Source: an uncultured Eubacteriales bacterium
GTDB taxonomy: Bacteria; Bacillota; Clostridia; Christensenellales; UBA1242
Reading direction: 5' to 3'
Assembly: GCA_949031345.1 (NCBI GenBank)
Contig: CARNVA010000004.1
Location: 1-64,000, forward strand
DNA length: 64,000 nucleotides
The translations under genes and the position numbers were made by a program. Shown piece after piece: positions 23,413 to 32,507 of the stretch (the first letter of the stretch is position 1; each line of letters opens with the position of its first letter). Under the pieces are notes generated by a model. It was given only the letters and a program-made list of their open reading frames with translations. It ran no database searches and was not told where the DNA came from.

Positions 23413-24594
23413 ATGTTTCCATTAAATATTTTTAAATTTGACAAAACTGAAGAGCATGTTTTTGACAAATATTTTGCTGAAGAAAATGGTGAATTTTACT
23501 TTGAAGGAATGTGGTTTCGCAATCAAAGACCTGAAAACAAAAATCAATCTGGATATATAGACGAGTCCACTCAAAGAAGAAGATATATTCATTTCTATAA
23601 TACATATACAAATGTAAGCAGTCACCTTTCATTGAAATATGCTTATTTGATTGTTTCAAACACCCTACCAAAAGAGGAAAATGAAAGCTATTTAAACAAA
23701 ATTTTGACCGCAATTAAAGAAAATGACTTTAATCAAGTTGACCAGCGAATTTGGGAGAAGGAAAATCTTCAGATAATTATTGATTGTTATGACAACCACC
23801 CTAAAAATGAGTCGTGCAATGACACCTTCCCAGGCAACTACAACTCTGTTGATGTCATTGCTGTGACAAAAGGCTTTGACTATGAGCATCATTATCACAG
23901 AATGTGGAGGCATTCGACAAAGCTTTTCAGAATCCCAGAAACACGCGAAAACCCAACCTATCTCACAAATGTTGATGAGCTTGAAAAATATCTTCCAGCC
24001 CAAATTGAAATGGGATGCGGCCCATCAATCTCAACTGGCATTGACCCATTATATGAAATGCATGAAACCTACAGAGTGCAAAATCACCTCACCAAAAAAT
24101 TCTATTTTGCAGAAGATGACGACCTTATTTTAAGTTTAATCAAAGACCCTGTTTCTACTTACATCAATTTTTCACAGACGCCTAAAAAGTGCATTCAAGC
24201 CAAGCACTCAGAAGCGTATAAGATTTTTAATCAGCTCTATAAAAAAGGCTTGTTTGTCGGAACAGTTTACAACAACAATTTTGACAGGCTTGTAAAAAGA
24301 TTTGATATTCCAGAAATTATTCTCAGGACTTACGAGCTTGAGACCTATATACAAAAAATTGACTTTGACCCACGCGCAAAATCTCTGATTTGCATGGGCG
24401 CACATGCAGACAGACGCCAAGTTGAAAGACAGGCTCGTGCGGCTGGCAAGAAAGTCATCTTTATCGACCCAGAAGGCTTTTATACAAAAGATGGCTTTGA
24501 AGCTTATCCAATTGAAGGCCCAAAAGATGATGACTTGATTTTGAAAATGACCTTTGAAGAAGCTATGGAAAAACTTAAAGACAAATATCTATAA
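23413..24594 (+). CDS. SIR2-like (sirtuin-fold) protein with long N-terminal region
   Basis: A 393-residue protein. Sirtuin-like pieces appear in order in the C-terminal half: GCGPSISTGIDPL near residue 207 (the GAG-x-S-x-x-x-GI NAD motif), VYNNNFDRL (the T-x-N-x-D position), and ICMGAHADRRQVERQARAAGKKVIFIDPEG near the end. The place of the catalytic HG reads RTYELETY, so the usual deacetylase histidine is not evident. The first ~180 residues are unassigned. GGAGGAA lies before ATG 23413. It may bind or cleave NAD; the function is unknown. Confidence 0.65.
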   Translation: MFPLNIFKFDKTEEHVFDKYFAEENGEFYFEGMWFRNQRPENKNQSGYIDESTQRRRYIHFYNTYTNVSSHLSLKYAYLIVSNTLPKEENESYLNKILTAIKENDFNQVDQRIWEKENLQIIIDCYDNHPKNESCNDTFPGNYNSVDVIAVTKGFDYEHHYHRMWRHSTKLFRIPETRENPTYLTNVDELEKYLPAQIEMGCGPSISTGIDPLYEMHETYRVQNHLTKKFYFAEDDDLILSLIKDPVSTYINFSQTPKKCIQAKHSEAYKIFNQLYKKGLFVGTVYNNNFDRLVKRFDIPEIILRTYELETYIQKIDFDPRAKSLICMGAHADRRQVERQARAAGKKVIFIDPEGFYTKDGFEAYPIEGPKDDDLILKMTFEEAMEKLKDKYL

Positions 24595-24601
24595 AAAGCA
24601 C

Positions 24602-24632
24602 AAAAGTCCACTTAAGACAGTGGACTTTTTTT
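24602..24632. terminator. Bidirectional terminator
   Basis: AAAAGTCCACT and AGTGGACTTTT around TAAGAC, between the SIR2-like gene and rpoZ. Confidence 0.85.
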
Positions 24633-24667
24633 ATAAAAAAGACAGCTCATTTAAAGCCATCTTTCAA

Positions 24668-24862
24668 TTATTTTGATGTTTTTACTTTGCCAGTTGCAAC
24701 CTCTTCACAAGCAATGCTGATTGCCTTTTTATCTTGGTCAGCAAGCTCAAGCCTGCGCACACTTTCAATTTCCTTTGCCCTCTTTGAAACCACATTGCAA
24801 AGAATGTATTTATTTCCTTTTGTCTGACTTAAAAGTTTGTCAATTGATGGTTCAATCATCAT
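24668..24862 (-). CDS. rpoZ: RNA polymerase omega subunit
   Basis: A 64-residue protein. IEPSIDKLL, then YILCNVVSKRAKEIE and KKAISIACEEVATGKV, is the omega signature. It helps assemble and stabilise core RNA polymerase. SD AGAGGTG lies 8 nt before the ATG. In many Firmicutes it is next to gmk; here it is about 5.5 kb away. Confidence 0.9.
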   Translation of the reverse strand: MMIEPSIDKLLSQTKGNKYILCNVVSKRAKEIESVRRLELADQDKKAISIACEEVATGKVKTSK

Positions 24863-24952
24863 GATAATTCACCTCTTTATTTAATTTGCAAGTTTATTCT
24901 AACATAAAATTTGAAAAAAGTAAACAACTTATATTGTTTTTTGTGAAAAATA

Positions 24953-25052
24953 TAGACTAAAAATAAAAGATATGCTACAATTAAATTGAAATTGATTTTT
25001 ATAAAGAGCTTTTATGAAAATTTTAGATTATATTCAAACAAACCCAAACTAA
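24953..25052 (+). promoter_or_regulatory. Orphan promoter with a 12-codon reading frame
   Basis: TAGACT (24953-24958), 17-bp spacer, TACAAT (24976-24981), then ATG at 25014 encoding MKILDYIQTNPN and TAA at 25050. Downstream is only the 3' end of a minus-strand gene. It could be a leader peptide, a small RNA promoter or the relic of a deleted gene. Confidence 0.35.
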
Positions 25053-25055
25053 TAG

Positions 25056-25697
25056 TTATTTTAAGCTTTCCATAATTTTAGCATAAAGCATGTTTGCAAG
25101 TTTTTGATGAGCGCCTTCTGTGAAATGCACCCCATCTATGCCTGTCTCAAGCATAAGCGCCGAGAGAAACATGCAATCGTTTTTTCTTGATAACTCCTTA
25201 TAAATTCCTTCAAGCAGAAGGCTTTTTTCTTCAGAGCTCTCATCATATTTGCCTTCTTTTCCTGCATTAGCAAGTTTGCTGTTTACTTTTGGTGGTGAAA
25301 TAACTATGACTTTTGGCACATTGCCATTATAATACTTTCTCGTCAAAATAGGCTTAACAATAAATTCTTCAAAGTCTCTGCCTATCTCTTCGGGCGATTT
25401 GTTAAAAGCAATCTTCAACTCATTTGTGCCAAGCATGACAATCACATAATCGAGTGGGTCATGGCTGTCAAGGCAAGGCAAAAGATAATCAAAGCCGCAT
25501 CGCCCCTCTTTTCCCTTTCTTAAATCTTTTGAAATAATGGTGCGAGAGTTAAGCCCCTCTTCAATAATTTTAAATTGAAGCCCTAAAAGTTTTTGCAACA
25601 CACCTGTCCAGCGCTTGTTCTCATCATAACGCCTATGTTCGGAGCCAGAAATATAGCCGAAAGTATTGCTGTCACCAAAACATAAAATTCTTTTCAT
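25056..25697 (-). CDS. SGNH/GDSL-family hydrolase
   Basis: A 213-residue esterase-like protein. Block I is ILCFGDSNTFGY with the nucleophile Ser, block III is VIVMLGTNELK, and block V is GIDGVHFTEGAHQKL, supplying Asp and His. No signal peptide is seen, so it is cytosolic. It resembles small arylesterase/acyl-hydrolase members; the substrate is unknown. SD AAAGGTG precedes the ATG. Confidence 0.9.
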   Translation of the reverse strand: MKRILCFGDSNTFGYISGSEHRRYDENKRWTGVLQKLLGLQFKIIEEGLNSRTIISKDLRKGKEGRCGFDYLLPCLDSHDPLDYVIVMLGTNELKIAFNKSPEEIGRDFEEFIVKPILTRKYYNGNVPKVIVISPPKVNSKLANAGKEGKYDESSEEKSLLLEGIYKELSRKNDCMFLSALMLETGIDGVHFTEGAHQKLANMLYAKIMESLK

Positions 25698-25785
25698 AAT
25701 ACACCTTTTATAACTATTCCTATCAACCTAAAAAATCGAGCACACAAATAATTGTCGCCTCTATTTAATCAAGAATACTTTTTAA

Positions 25786-26598
25786 TTAAAATTCTGGAGG
25801 CAACTCTTTATTTCTGTTTGAAGGCACCGAGCCCGTTGAATTTTGTGGGCCTTCTCTTCTGTTGTCTCTTAAAAGGTCAACAATATCTTCATATTTATCG
25901 TTTCTGTTGAAATATCTCACAATGCACTTATTGCTCATGCTGTAAATTCCATCTTCACCAATGATGAAATCATCCCGCAAAGTGCAACCAGCAAATTCAA
26001 ATTTTCTTTCAAGGTCAACATGCGCCTCCACATCCTGTTCTGAAGCCTTACAGCTTCCACCTGGATGATTGTGTGCAATGCTTATGTATGGCACTTTGAA
26101 TGTATTGACAAAATTGCTTATCTCTCGCATTTCAATGCCAACCATTTTAAGCGTTCCGCGCGCCAGACATCTATCAGCAACAAAATCATTCATGCTGTTG
26201 AAACCAAATACATACAATTCTTCTTCAGTTTTATATCTCAATAAATTTTCAGCGTAATCATAAATATCACCAAAGGTGCTTAAGCCATCTTCATGCTTTG
26301 CTTTTGAAGAGGTGTAAAGATAAAAAACATCCAAAAGTGCCTTAAGCTTTTTAGAAGAAATTTCTCCCATACCCTTCACTGTCATTAAATCGTCAACTGA
26401 AGCATCCATAATAGTAGAAACATTTTTAAACTTATCAAGCAACCTATGTGCCAGCGGATTTACATCACCTCTTGGAAAGATGTAAAAAAGGATAAACTCA
26501 ACAGCTTGTACCTTGCTTAAACCCTGAAGACCAACATTATGCACCGTCTCTAAAAGTCGTTCTCTATGTCCAGAATGAATGTTTTCATCTTTTGCCAT
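25786..26598 (-). CDS. radC: RadC-family JAB/MPN protein
   Basis: A 270-residue protein with HhH segments (GDVNPLAHRLLDKF, VKGMGEISSKKLKALL) and a JAMM metal site, HNHPGGSCKASEQD, followed by LRDDFIIGEDGIYSM. RadC-type proteins were once tied to DNA repair but their cellular job is not established. It has an unusual charged C-terminal tail (RREGPQNSTGSVPSNRNKE). SD AAGGAGGG precedes the ATG. Confidence 0.9.
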   Translation of the reverse strand: MAKDENIHSGHRERLLETVHNVGLQGLSKVQAVEFILFYIFPRGDVNPLAHRLLDKFKNVSTIMDASVDDLMTVKGMGEISSKKLKALLDVFYLYTSSKAKHEDGLSTFGDIYDYAENLLRYKTEEELYVFGFNSMNDFVADRCLARGTLKMVGIEMREISNFVNTFKVPYISIAHNHPGGSCKASEQDVEAHVDLERKFEFAGCTLRDDFIIGEDGIYSMSNKCIVRYFNRNDKYEDIVDLLRDNRREGPQNSTGSVPSNRNKELPPEF

Positions 26599-26748
26599 AA
26601 CGCCCTCCTTGGCGTAAAATATTGTTATAATTTGCTAAAAAACAAGCAAAATGATTAAAATTTATTAAAAAATTGCAATTTTTGCTAAATTTAACCTTTT
26701 TTTATTTAAATTTTTGGTTATTATCAAAATAAAGTAAAATTAAACAAT

Positions 26749-27633
26749 CTACCTTTTCATTCTTCTTGTCGCCTTTTTCTTTTTATCCAAAATGGCTGTA
26801 GCAATAATTACGACCACCATTACACAAAGCGGAATGACAAGCGCAATAAAATACCACCAACCGCCATTTACTATTCTTAGTCTTAGTTTAAGCGTATCTG
26901 CAGAAGATAGTTTATCAAGTTTCCATGAATGGTGAAACAGGTTATCTTCGCCATAATATACATTTTGACAGTTTGAATAAGCATGGGCGTTTCCTGTGAT
27001 AACCTCAAACAACAAAATTGGCTTATAATCACTTATCAATTTGCTTTCAAATTCAAGACCTTGACAAGCGGTGAAAATGGCATTCAAATATGCCGATTTT
27101 CTGCTTACTGGAAACACCTCTCGCGAATAAAAGCAATCTGCCGAAATGTCCAGTTTTGCCATTGAAACAAATGCCTTTTCGTCTATTTGATAATTTATAT
27201 CTTTATAATATTTTCTGTAAGTCTCAAACGAATTAAAGGTCAGTCCATAGCTTATTTTATTCTCAGCAAAATCAACTTTCAGCTCAGAAAACTTGACATT
27301 TTCTTCTGTCAAATCTTGCTCAGTTGAAAGGTCTGTAATAAATTGTTTTTCTTGGTCTAAAACTTTCTTAAACTCTTCATTGAGTGCATTTTCAAAAACT
27401 TTAACCTGAGCTTGGTCGTTTGTATAAGTATAAAGGTCAATACTAATTATATAACCCACTTCAAACTTATCATCCTCTTTAAAACGGGCATAAGAAACAA
27501 AATAATTGAATTTGTTTTCCCTTATTAAATTTTCACCATCTGAGACAAAAGAATTTCCTGCAAAGGCAAAAAGAGAAACTAAAAGAAAAAGCAGTGCAAC
27601 AAGTATTCCTCTTTTAACATAAGTTTTGCTCAT
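26749..27633 (-). CDS. Membrane-anchored extracytoplasmic protein, unknown
   Basis: A 294-residue protein with an N-terminal signal/anchor (GILVALLFLLVSLFAFAG), a ~220-residue outer domain and a C-terminal membrane helix (WWYFIALVIPLCVMVVVIIA) followed by a basic tail (DKKKKATRRMKR). This layout recalls DUF-type membrane proteins facing outward. ATG 27633 is preferred with AGGAG 7 nt upstream. It is downstream of tpiA on the same strand with a 17-bp gap. Confidence 0.75.
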   Translation of the reverse strand: MSKTYVKRGILVALLFLLVSLFAFAGNSFVSDGENLIRENKFNYFVSYARFKEDDKFEVGYIISIDLYTYTNDQAQVKVFENALNEEFKKVLDQEKQFITDLSTEQDLTEENVKFSELKVDFAENKISYGLTFNSFETYRKYYKDINYQIDEKAFVSMAKLDISADCFYSREVFPVSRKSAYLNAIFTACQGLEFESKLISDYKPILLFEVITGNAHAYSNCQNVYYGEDNLFHHSWKLDKLSSADTLKLRLRIVNGGWWYFIALVIPLCVMVVVIIATAILDKKKKATRRMKR

Positions 27634-27649
27634 CTTCATCTCCTAAATA

Positions 27650-28399
27650 TCAATTTTTAACATCTTTCACAAGTTGGCTGAAATTTATAGGGTCAAGACA
27701 AGCCCCTCCTACAAGCAAGCCGCTAAGCTCTTTTATCTTTGAAATTGAAGCGCAGTTTTTATTATCAACGCTTCCGCCATAGACAATTTCAATCTTCTCA
27801 GCTGCCTTTTTAGAGAAATCATTTTCAACAACTTTTCTTATTATTTTTGCGCACCCTTCAATCTCTTTAACTGTTGGCACCTTTCCACTGCCAATCGCCC
27901 AAATAGGCTCATAGGCAATGATAATGTTGTCAAGCTCATTTTCATAAAGCCCTTTCAGCCCATCTTCAAGTTGGACTTTCAAAACTTCAGCCGTCTTTTG
28001 AAGATTTTTTTCTGTCAAACTTTCACCAATGCAAAAGATGACTTTCAGTCTGTTTTTGAGGGCAATTTTAATTTTTTTGTTGATACATTTGCCATTTTCT
28101 TTAAATTTCGCTCTTCTTTCACTGTGCCCTAAAATGACATAGTCAGCACCGCAGTCTTTCAACATAACGCCACTGATTTCGCCAGTATTTTTACCAGCTT
28201 CCTCATCAGAGACATTTTGACCACCAAGCTTGACAGCGCTTCCCTCTAAAAGATACTTCGCCATAAAGAGCGAAACTGAAGGCAGACATAATACAATTTC
28301 CGCCTTTCCTTCATCAACACGGGAAAGAAACTTCATGATATAATCTTTTGTCTCGGTGACAGTTTTGTTCATTTTGAAATTTCCAATTACTTTTTTCAT
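27650..28399 (-). CDS. tpiA: Triose-phosphate isomerase
   Basis: Interconverts dihydroxyacetone phosphate and glyceraldehyde 3-phosphate in glycolysis. Substrate Lys lies in IGNFKMNKT, catalytic His in VILGHSERR, catalytic Glu in IIAYEPIWAIGSGK, and the phosphate loop in IVYGGSVD plus GLLVGGACLD. It has 249 residues, the normal length. It lies 35 bp after pgk, forming a glycolytic pair. Confidence 0.97.
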   Translation of the reverse strand: MKKVIGNFKMNKTVTETKDYIMKFLSRVDEGKAEIVLCLPSVSLFMAKYLLEGSAVKLGGQNVSDEEAGKNTGEISGVMLKDCGADYVILGHSERRAKFKENGKCINKKIKIALKNRLKVIFCIGESLTEKNLQKTAEVLKVQLEDGLKGLYENELDNIIIAYEPIWAIGSGKVPTVKEIEGCAKIIRKVVENDFSKKAAEKIEIVYGGSVDNKNCASISKIKELSGLLVGGACLDPINFSQLVKDVKN

Positions 28400-28434
28400 T
28401 CAAAACTCCTTATTTTGAGGCTTTTAGCGCCTAA

Positions 28435-29616
28435 TTATCTTATTTTTTCCTGTATTACTTCAATGCAAGGCAGAGTGCCATTCTCGAGAAATTCCATGCT
28501 CGCCCCACCGCCAGTAGATATAAAGTTGATTTTATCAGCAACTCCAAAAGAATTTACAGCACTCACTGTATCTCCGCCACCAACAATACTGTAAGCATTT
28601 GATGACGCTATTGCATCAGCAACGCCCTTTGTTCCGGCAGCAAACTGAGGCTTTTCGAACATTCCCATTGGGCCATTCCAGAAAATCTGGCTGGCATTTT
28701 CAATTTCTTCTTTAAACAGTTTTACAGTTTCCTCACCGATATCATAGCCCATCAAATCACCCTTCAATGTCTGCACCTTAACAACGGCCGCCTTTCTGTC
28801 ACTTACACTTACGCCCACATGGTCAATTGGAAGAAGAATTTTCTTGCCTCGCTCTTCAGCTTTGGCAAGCACCTCTTTTGCGTAGTCAATACAGTCATTT
28901 TGAACAAGGCTCATTCCCACCATATCCCCCTTTGCAAGAAGGAAGGTGTAAGCCATAGCACCGCCGATAATGATGGTATCAGCAATTTCAAGGAATTTTT
29001 CAATAATTTTAATTTTTGTATCCACTTTTGCTCCGCCAAGCACAGCAACAAAAGGTCTTTTTGGCTCAAGCATTGCATCAGATAAATTTTCGATTTCCTT
29101 TTCCATTAAAAGCCCAATAGCATTTGGAAGTATTCTTGCAAGTGCATAAGTAGAAGCGTTTTTGCGGTGTGCAGTGCCAAATGCGTCGTTTACAAAAATG
29201 TCACCATAGGAAGCCAACTCTTTTGCAAAGTCCATATCGCATGCGTCTTCACCCTTATAGAAACGAATATTTTCAAGAAGCAACACATTTCCTTCTTTCA
29301 GATAAGAAATGCGTTCCTTGACCTCCTCACCAATTGCTGCATTGCAAAAATCAACATTGCAAGGCAGTTTTCTCATAAGAGACATTGCAATAGGCCAAAG
29401 TGACTTATGAATTTCAAACCCCTTTGGTCTGCCAAGATGAGAAAGCACAACCACCCTTGCTTTCTGTTCTATCAGATATTTAATCGTAGGAATTGCATTG
29501 ACAATTCTTGTCTCATCCAAAATTCTTCCTGTTTCATCCATAGGCACATTGAAGTCAACTCTAAGCAGCACAACCTTTCCTTTAAGTCCAACCAAATCTT
29601 TAATCGTTCTTTTCAT
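28435..29616 (-). CDS. pgk: Phosphoglycerate kinase
   Basis: Makes ATP from 1,3-bisphosphoglycerate. Motifs are LLRVDFNVPMD at the N-terminus, LSHLGRPKG, ENIRFYKGE, AVLGGAKVDTKI, and the nucleotide site IFWNGPMGMFE and SIVGGGDTVSAV with STGGGASMEFL. It has 393 residues. It is first in the pgk-tpiA pair; gap, pgm and eno are not in the window. Confidence 0.97.
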   Translation of the reverse strand: MKRTIKDLVGLKGKVVLLRVDFNVPMDETGRILDETRIVNAIPTIKYLIEQKARVVVLSHLGRPKGFEIHKSLWPIAMSLMRKLPCNVDFCNAAIGEEVKERISYLKEGNVLLLENIRFYKGEDACDMDFAKELASYGDIFVNDAFGTAHRKNASTYALARILPNAIGLLMEKEIENLSDAMLEPKRPFVAVLGGAKVDTKIKIIEKFLEIADTIIIGGAMAYTFLLAKGDMVGMSLVQNDCIDYAKEVLAKAEERGKKILLPIDHVGVSVSDRKAAVVKVQTLKGDLMGYDIGEETVKLFKEEIENASQIFWNGPMGMFEKPQFAAGTKGVADAIASSNAYSIVGGGDTVSAVNSFGVADKINFISTGGGASMEFLENGTLPCIEVIQEKIR

Positions 29617-29720
29617 AATAAACTCCTTTTTTTCTTTTATTATTTTGATTTTGATTTTTATTATTTAATTTAATTTCTATTTAGATTGAATTAACAAAAT
29701 CACTTTACACTTATTAAAAC

Positions 29721-30650
29721 TCACCTTGCATTCAATGATTTCAAACTGTTTTCAATAATCTTTATTGACTTGTCAATCGAAGGGCTTGTCGCCACCTCGA
29801 TTCGCTCATCACTTTTTAAAAATGAGCCATACCACAAAAGATGTTTTCGCATGTATTTAACAATGAAGTCTTCATCATAATATTTTCTCAACAACTCAAT
29901 ATGTCGCCTTATCACCCACATTAAGTCACAACAAACATCAAGTTTCTTAAGCTGACTGAAAATGAATGGATTGCCTTGCGCGCCTCTGCCAATCATCACA
30001 CCGTCAACACCAGTTTCAAGCATTTTTTGATAGCTTTTTTCATCTCGAACATCACCATTTCCAACAACTGGTATTTTTAGCGCACTTTTAAGCCTTGCGA
30101 TTGCTTCATAATCTGCCTGACCGCTGTATCCCTGCTCAGCTGTTCGAGCATGAAGAGTGACAAATCTCGCCCCACTTTCTTCACACATTCTCCCTATTTC
30201 AAGACTGTTGTCACTGCTTGTGCCCAGTCTGATTTTAACTGAAACTGGCTTTTTGCTTGCCTTTACACACTCTGAAATAATTTTGCTTGCAAGCGGAAGG
30301 TCTTTAAGAAGCGCTGACCCCTCTCCATTTTTGACTATTTTAGGAGCAGGACACCCCATGTTGATATCTATTATTTGATAATGGTCAAGCAAAGGATTCT
30401 GAATAGCCTCTGCCATAACCTCTGGCTCATGCCCAAAAATTTGTCCAATTTTCACCTTCTCATTTGGTGAATATATCGTCATAAACGCGGTTTTCTTTGG
30501 GTTGTGTTTCATAGCCCTTGCTGACAACATTTCACTGTAAGTTGCATCCGCTCCTAAAACCGAGCAAACATCCCTAAAGCCAACATCACTTACACCGGCC
30601 ATAGGCGCAAGAATTAAGTTTCCACCAAAATCAATATCTTCAATTTTCAT
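29721..30650 (-). CDS. dus: tRNA-dihydrouridine synthase, DusB-like
   Basis: FMN-dependent reduction of uridines in tRNA. The TIM barrel begins LAPMAGVSDVGFRDVC; the catalytic Cys is in INMGCPAPKIVKNGEGSALL; the FMN phosphate site is around VVGNGDVRDEKSY and GVMIGRGAQGNPFIF. It has 309 residues. It is a single gene with no strong SD, convergent with nothing and divergent from fhs. Confidence 0.93.
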   Translation of the reverse strand: MKIEDIDFGGNLILAPMAGVSDVGFRDVCSVLGADATYSEMLSARAMKHNPKKTAFMTIYSPNEKVKIGQIFGHEPEVMAEAIQNPLLDHYQIIDINMGCPAPKIVKNGEGSALLKDLPLASKIISECVKASKKPVSVKIRLGTSSDNSLEIGRMCEESGARFVTLHARTAEQGYSGQADYEAIARLKSALKIPVVGNGDVRDEKSYQKMLETGVDGVMIGRGAQGNPFIFSQLKKLDVCCDLMWVIRRHIELLRKYYDEDFIVKYMRKHLLWYGSFLKSDERIEVATSPSIDKSIKIIENSLKSLNAR

Positions 30651-30810
30651 GGTTATATTTTAACATTTCCCTCTCAAATAAGCAAATTTTTAAAAGCACT
30701 TTTTTGTAATTTGACACCTCTTTTTTTCATCACATTTATAAGCCGACAATTTAATTCAAATAAGCACAAATAATTTTATCTGAAACAAATGCCTAGGGCG
30801 CCATTTAAAG

Positions 30811-30839
30811 TTGACAAAATAAGGCTTAAATAATATACT
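30811..30839 (+). promoter_or_regulatory. Promoter of fhs
   Basis: TTGACA (30811-30816), 17-bp spacer, TATACT (30834-30839), with a short ~30-nt leader to the start codon. No riboswitch fits in that space. Confidence 0.75.
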
Positions 30840-30874
30840 TAAATTACAAAAAAACTTAAGTTTGCGAGGTGAAA

Positions 30875-32473
30875 ATGCATAAAATAATCGATATAGCAAG
30901 AAAAATTGGCTTAAATGAAGATGATATTGAATTATATGGCAAATATATAGCAAAAATTGACAGAGCCGACCTTTACAAACAAAACTCAAAAGGCAAACTA
31001 ATTTTGGTAAGCGCAATGACACCGACCACCTCAGGAGAAGGCAAAACCACCGTTTCCATCGGACTTTGCGACGCTTTAAACTTGCTTGAAAGCAAAGCTG
31101 TGCTTTCATTAAGAGAGCCATCTCTTGGCCCAGTATTTGGCATGAAAGGAGGCGCAACAGGGGGCGGAAAGGCAGTAATTGAGCCAAGCAACGAAATAAA
31201 CCTGCATTTTACTGGCGATATGCATGCAATAACAAGTGCGAACAACTTGCTCTGCGCCATGCTGGACAACTCCATCTTTCATGGCAACCCGTTGAATATC
31301 GACCAAAATCAAATATTTTTCAAACGCTGCATGGACATGAATGACCGCAGCCTACGCGAAATTGAAATTTCTCTTGAGCCTCTCAAAAATCAAACTCCTC
31401 GCAAAGATGGTTTTGTTATCACCGCAGCAAGCGAAATCATGGCGCTACTTTGCCTTGCTAAAGACTTTCAAGATTTAAAAGACAGACTGGGAAAAATTAT
31501 CGTTGCACTTTCAAAAGATGGGAAGCCTGTTTACGCAAAAGACTTAAACGCAACCGACTCAATGGCAGCCCTTCTTGTACAAGCTATCAAGCCGAATCTC
31601 GTTCAGACTGGCGAAGGCAACCCAGCAATTGTTCATGGTGGTCCTTTTGCAAATATTGCACATGGCTGCAGCTCTGTCATAGCCACCAAAACAGCCCTTT
31701 CTTTAGGCGACTTTGTCATAACTGAAGGCGGCTTTGGTGCCGACCTTGGCGGTGAAAAATTTATGGATATCGTATGCCGACAAAACCAGCTTAACCCTGC
31801 CCTTGTTGTGCTTGTCGCAACAGTAAAAGCAATCAAAGCCCACTCTGAAAAGGGCGAGCTTGAAGATGGTATTGAAAATCTTAAAAAACATATTGAAAAT
31901 TTTCAAACTGTGTTCAATCAACGAGTACTTGTTGCAATCAATCGCTTCAATGATGACAGCGAAGACGATTTAAATAAAGTGAAAATGTTATGTCAACAAA
32001 TGGGAGTAGACGCCGAAATTTGCAATCAGTTTGCTGAAGGCGGCAAAGGTGCTTTGAAACTGGCAAAAAAAGCAAAAGAGCTGGCCTCTCTTCCAATAAA
32101 AAAGCCAAACTTTCCTTATGCGCTTAATGAAAATCTGACCCAAAAAATTGAAAAGCTGGCACAAAAAATCTATGGTGCAGACAAAGTGGAATATTCAAGT
32201 TTCGCAAACGAGGAAATAAAAAATATCGAAAAACTTTGCCAAAATATGCCAATTGTGGTGGCAAAAACACAATATTCTCTTTCAGACGACCCAAAACTTA
32301 TCGGAGCACCTCAAAATACCACCCTTCATGTCAGCGGTGTAGAGCTTAAAAACGGAAGCGGCTTTGTCGTTGTCAAAACAGGCAAAATGACACTTATGCC
32401 AGGGCTTAACAAAGAGCCAAACGCTTTCAAAATCAAAGTGGATGAAGATATGAAAATATACAATCTTAAATAA
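30875..32473 (+). CDS. fhs: Formate-tetrahydrofolate ligase
   Basis: ATP-dependent synthesis of 10-formyl-THF from formate, feeding purine and one-carbon metabolism. The P-loop is TPTTSGEGKTTVSIGL, followed by EPSLGPVFGMKGGATGGGKA, INLHFTGDMHAIT, FVITEGGFGADLGGEKF and, at the C-terminus, KTGKMTLMPGL. ATG 30875 (532 residues) has GAGGTG 4 nt upstream and is slightly shorter than the usual ~556. Confidence 0.96.
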   Translation: MHKIIDIARKIGLNEDDIELYGKYIAKIDRADLYKQNSKGKLILVSAMTPTTSGEGKTTVSIGLCDALNLLESKAVLSLREPSLGPVFGMKGGATGGGKAVIEPSNEINLHFTGDMHAITSANNLLCAMLDNSIFHGNPLNIDQNQIFFKRCMDMNDRSLREIEISLEPLKNQTPRKDGFVITAASEIMALLCLAKDFQDLKDRLGKIIVALSKDGKPVYAKDLNATDSMAALLVQAIKPNLVQTGEGNPAIVHGGPFANIAHGCSSVIATKTALSLGDFVITEGGFGADLGGEKFMDIVCRQNQLNPALVVLVATVKAIKAHSEKGELEDGIENLKKHIENFQTVFNQRVLVAINRFNDDSEDDLNKVKMLCQQMGVDAEICNQFAEGGKGALKLAKKAKELASLPIKKPNFPYALNENLTQKIEKLAQKIYGADKVEYSSFANEEIKNIEKLCQNMPIVVAKTQYSLSDDPKLIGAPQNTTLHVSGVELKNGSGFVVVKTGKMTLMPGLNKEPNAFKIKVDEDMKIYNLK

Positions 32474-32507
32474 AAATTGTTCATAAAACGATAATTTTTA
32501 TAACTCG

